Source: JBFWRI01 sp050248995 (GTDB taxonomy: Bacteria; Pseudomonadota; Alphaproteobacteria; JAIXQD01). From it: a stretch of 15,249 nt of DNA. The notes beneath the pieces are model-generated. The model did not search any database. It was not told the DNA's origin and saw nothing but the letters and a program-made list of their open reading frames with translations. Both the position numbers and the translations under genes were made by a program. Below, one piece after another: positions 13,318 through 15,249 of this stretch; the first letter of the stretch is position 1; every line of letters starts with the position of its first letter. The DNA lies in contig JBFWRI010000032.1 in NCBI GenBank assembly GCA_050248995.1, positions 1 through 15,249 of the forward strand, in the 5' to 3' direction.

Positions 13318-13521
13318 GTGCAAGTATCTGTACGTGATAACAATGTTGAGCAGGCCATCCGCGTCCTGAAGAAGAAACTTCAGCGTGAAGGCGTGTTCCG
13401 CGAAATGAAGCTGCGCAAACATTACGAAAAGCCCAGCGAGCGCAAAGCGCGCGAACGTTCAGAAGCCATCCGCCGCCTGCGTAAAGTTGAACGCAAGCGC
13501 CGCGAACGCGAAGGCTTCTAG
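13318..13521 (+). CDS. rpsU: 30S ribosomal protein bS21
   Basis: S21 is a small basic protein of the 30S subunit that helps start translation near the anti-Shine-Dalgarno region. The 67-residue protein begins MQVSVRDNNVEQAIRVLKKK and has the family's REGVFREMKLRKHYEKPSE centre. It ends in a run of Arg/Lys-rich helix. I place the start at the GTG of 13318, not at the in-frame GTG of 13309. GAAAGGG (13303-13309) then sits eight bases upstream as a proper ribosome binding site, and the N-terminus matches alphaproteobacterial S21. A 44-codon membrane-protein gene follows after three bases. Confidence 0.95.
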   Translation: MQVSVRDNNVEQAIRVLKKKLQREGVFREMKLRKHYEKPSERKARERSEAIRRLRKVERKRREREGF

Positions 13522-13524
13522 TCC

Positions 13525-13659
13525 ATGACAGATACGACGTTACTGCTGATCAACGTGATCACGATTGGTATTAACGTCGTTCTCGTCGGCCTTAATTTCA
13601 AACTCTATACCGAATACTTCAAAGACCGTTCCATCACGGCCAAAAAAGCCCAGCTTTAG
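13525..13659 (+). CDS. tiny single-pass membrane protein, 44 aa
   Basis: The frame opens three bases after the rpsU stop with an ATG. It encodes MTDTTLLLINVITIGINVVL followed by VGLNFKLYTEYFKDRSITAKKAQL and a TAG. Residues about 5-24 form one uninterrupted hydrophobic helix. The remainder is a polar tail with net positive charge, so an N-out, C-in single-pass protein is likely. GAAGG (13510-13514) inside the end of rpsU could serve as ribosome binding site. The codons look native and the frame closes cleanly. I do not recognise the family. Its position implies co-transcription with rpsU. Confidence 0.6.
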   Translation: MTDTTLLLINVITIGINVVLVGLNFKLYTEYFKDRSITAKKAQL

Positions 13660-13705
13660 TATTCACATCCTTGTCAAATCATCGTGTTCGTGACGAACTT
13701 GGGCC

Positions 13706-15249
13706 ATGCGTTATCTGCATGTGATGGCTTTCTGCGTCGCTGTTTTTCTGGCCGCAGCCCTGAACTTCGCCGTTCAACCAATGATCGGCAAGATCATGCT
13801 GCCACAGGCAGGCGGCACGCCATCGGTATGGTTGGTCACGCTGGCGTTCTTCCAGTGCGCATTGCTTGCCGGCTATACGCTGGCTTACGGCCTTGCCCGC
13901 CTGCCGGTGCGCTTGCACGTCCTGCTATACACAGCGTTGCTGCTGGCAGCATTCCTGACCCTGCCGCCCGGCTTTGCGGTAACGAAGGACAGCCGGCCAG
14001 ATGATATCCTGTCCATTCTTGCTGCCCTGACAATCGGCACGGGCCTGCCCTTTCTTGTTTTGGCCGCCGCCAATATAACATTGCAACGCCTCTATGCGCA
14101 CAGCCGTCAGGCTGACCGGCATGATCCCCACTTTTTATATGCGGCCAGTAATCTGGGCAGCTTTCTTGGCCTGTTCAGCTACCCCCTAGTATTGGAAGTT
14201 TTCCTTCCGCTCGAACTGCAACAGCTCGGCTGGACTGCAGTGTTCGCAATACTTGTTATCGTGTTCGTGGCGTTATTGCTTTTTGCCCGGCATGACACTG
14301 CGCCGCTGGCCATGCCTTCTGCTGCTGGGTCAATGCCGAACACATGGTGGCTAATCCCGTTGCTGACCAGTGCCGGCCTTGTCAGCTTCTCGGGCTATAT
14401 CACCACCGACATCGCCGCCATTCCTTTGCTGTGGGTCCTTATTCTTGGACTTTATCTACTTAGTTTTATCCTTGCTTTCAGCCAACGCTGCGCCCGCCTT
14501 AATGGCCGGGCCAAAAACTGGGGTTACGTGTTTTGTGCGACAGCATACACGTTTCTGTTATTCCGGCTGGCCGGGCTCCCTGCACTGACGCTTCATGTTG
14601 TCCTGTTTTTTCTTATTTCGTGGGGCGCACATGCGCGGCTGGCTGAATTGCGGCCGGCTGTCGGCAAAATGCCGCACTATTATCTTGCCATCGCCGCCGG
14701 CGGGGCCCTTGGCGGTTCCGTTATTGCATTTGCTGCGCCGCTGCTGTTTCCAATCAGTATTGAGTATGCGCTGGTTATCTGCGGACTGCTGTTTATCAGC
14801 ACACACAGCACCACCCCCGCAAGGCTGTCGAACGCATGGCCCTTACTGCTCTGCCTCACCCTTGTGGTGCTTTTTTATATTTCCAGCCGCCTGCTGCACG
14901 GTCCTGTCTGGGTTAGCGCGTCACTGCTGGCGTTGGCTGTAGCCTGCAGCCTGTTTTGTATGACGCGGCCCCGTGTTTTTCTGGGAGCCGGAATATCACT
15001 CGTCATTATCACGCAACTCTTTTTACCGCTGGCCGAACTGACAGCCGCCGAGCGTAACTTTTTTGGCGTCAAGACAGTTGAAAATAAAACGTTCGGCGGC
15101 TCTGATTACCGCGTTCTGCTGCACGGTACGACCATGCATGGCGGCATCAACCTGTCCAACCCCGGCAATCCCCTATTCTATTATGCAAAGGCCGGACCTC
15201 TCGGTGATTTGTGGCATACGATAAAACCAACAAATACCGGCGTTCTGGG
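13706..15249 (+). CDS. fused membrane/spermidine-synthase-like protein (partial, 3' end beyond window)
   Basis: This frame runs from ATG 13706 to the right edge, 514 codons without a stop. The first roughly 430 residues are a chain of hydrophobic segments. It starts MRYLHVMAFCVAVFLAAALN and includes FAVQPMIGKIMLPQAGGTPS, the family's first-helix signature. Near the edge, ERNFFGVKTVENKTFGG followed by YRVLLHGTTMHGG marks the start of the soluble spermidine-synthase-like domain, as in proteins annotated 'fused MFS/spermidine synthase'. The methyltransferase-fold part with its SAM-type motif lies beyond the window. ATG 13724 is a possible alternative start; neither has a strong ribosome binding site. 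Whether such proteins make polyamines is not established. Confidence 0.88.
   Translation, partial: MRYLHVMAFCVAVFLAAALNFAVQPMIGKIMLPQAGGTPSVWLVTLAFFQCALLAGYTLAYGLARLPVRLHVLLYTALLLAAFLTLPPGFAVTKDSRPDDILSILAALTIGTGLPFLVLAAANITLQRLYAHSRQADRHDPHFLYAASNLGSFLGLFSYPLVLEVFLPLELQQLGWTAVFAILVIVFVALLLFARHDTAPLAMPSAAGSMPNTWWLIPLLTSAGLVSFSGYITTDIAAIPLLWVLILGLYLLSFILAFSQRCARLNGRAKNWGYVFCATAYTFLLFRLAGLPALTLHVVLFFLISWGAHARLAELRPAVGKMPHYYLAIAAGGALGGSVIAFAAPLLFPISIEYALVICGLLFISTHSTTPARLSNAWPLLLCLTLVVLFYISSRLLHGPVWVSASLLALAVACSLFCMTRPRVFLGAGISLVIITQLFLPLAELTAAERNFFGVKTVENKTFGGSDYRVLLHGTTMHGGINLSNPGNPLFYYAKAGPLGDLWHTIKPTNTGVL

Overview
The window reads as an ordinary chromosomal stretch of a moderately GC-rich alphaproteobacterium. 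The evidence is a three-gene proton-translocating transhydrogenase of the Rhodospirillum type (alpha chain split in two), a COQ9 homologue, a BolA plus CGFS-glutaredoxin neighbourhood, an alphaproteobacterial-style ribosomal protein S21, and a TTAA-N7-TTAAC box matching the CtrA consensus. The genus cannot be read from the sequence; a Micavibrio-like lineage is only a guess. No tRNA, rRNA, CRISPR array, transposase or integrase was seen.

Layout. At 1-300 the tail of an unidentified plus-strand gene meets a small minus-strand gene, followed by an intergenic region with the CtrA-like box. At 354-3251 a plus-strand series holds purC, a putative lipoprotein, bolA, a second lipoprotein-like gene, the monothiol glutaredoxin and an unknown gene. 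At 3252-4516 lies an A+T-rich accessory patch. It carries one orphan gene, a second copy of the 3' end of the preceding unknown gene, and a G+C-rich self-complementary segment that may be a structured RNA. At 4517-9584 everything is on the minus strand: a Nudix hydrolase, then pntAA-pntAB-pntB, a probable terminator, an unknown gene and a YbaL/Kef-type antiporter without its usual C-terminal RCK domain. At 9645-11101 are rlmJ and a DUF4142 exported protein on the plus strand. At 11098-13226 is a tightly overlapping minus-strand operon, coq9-nudix-nudix-dedA. From 13318 onward are rpsU, a tiny membrane-protein gene, and a fused membrane/spermidine-synthase-like gene that runs off the right edge.

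How genes fit together. BolA and the CGFS glutaredoxin form a known iron-sulfur/iron-homeostasis pair. They are separated here by one of two related putative lipoproteins that bracket bolA. The transhydrogenase supplies NADPH from the proton gradient, and COQ9 supports ubiquinone synthesis; each sits in a cluster with Nudix hydrolases. Most of the window is housekeeping. The least explained parts are the 3193-4500 patch (34-bp direct repeat, orphan gene, possible RNA), the paired lipoproteins around bolA, and the coq9-nudix-nudix-dedA operon.
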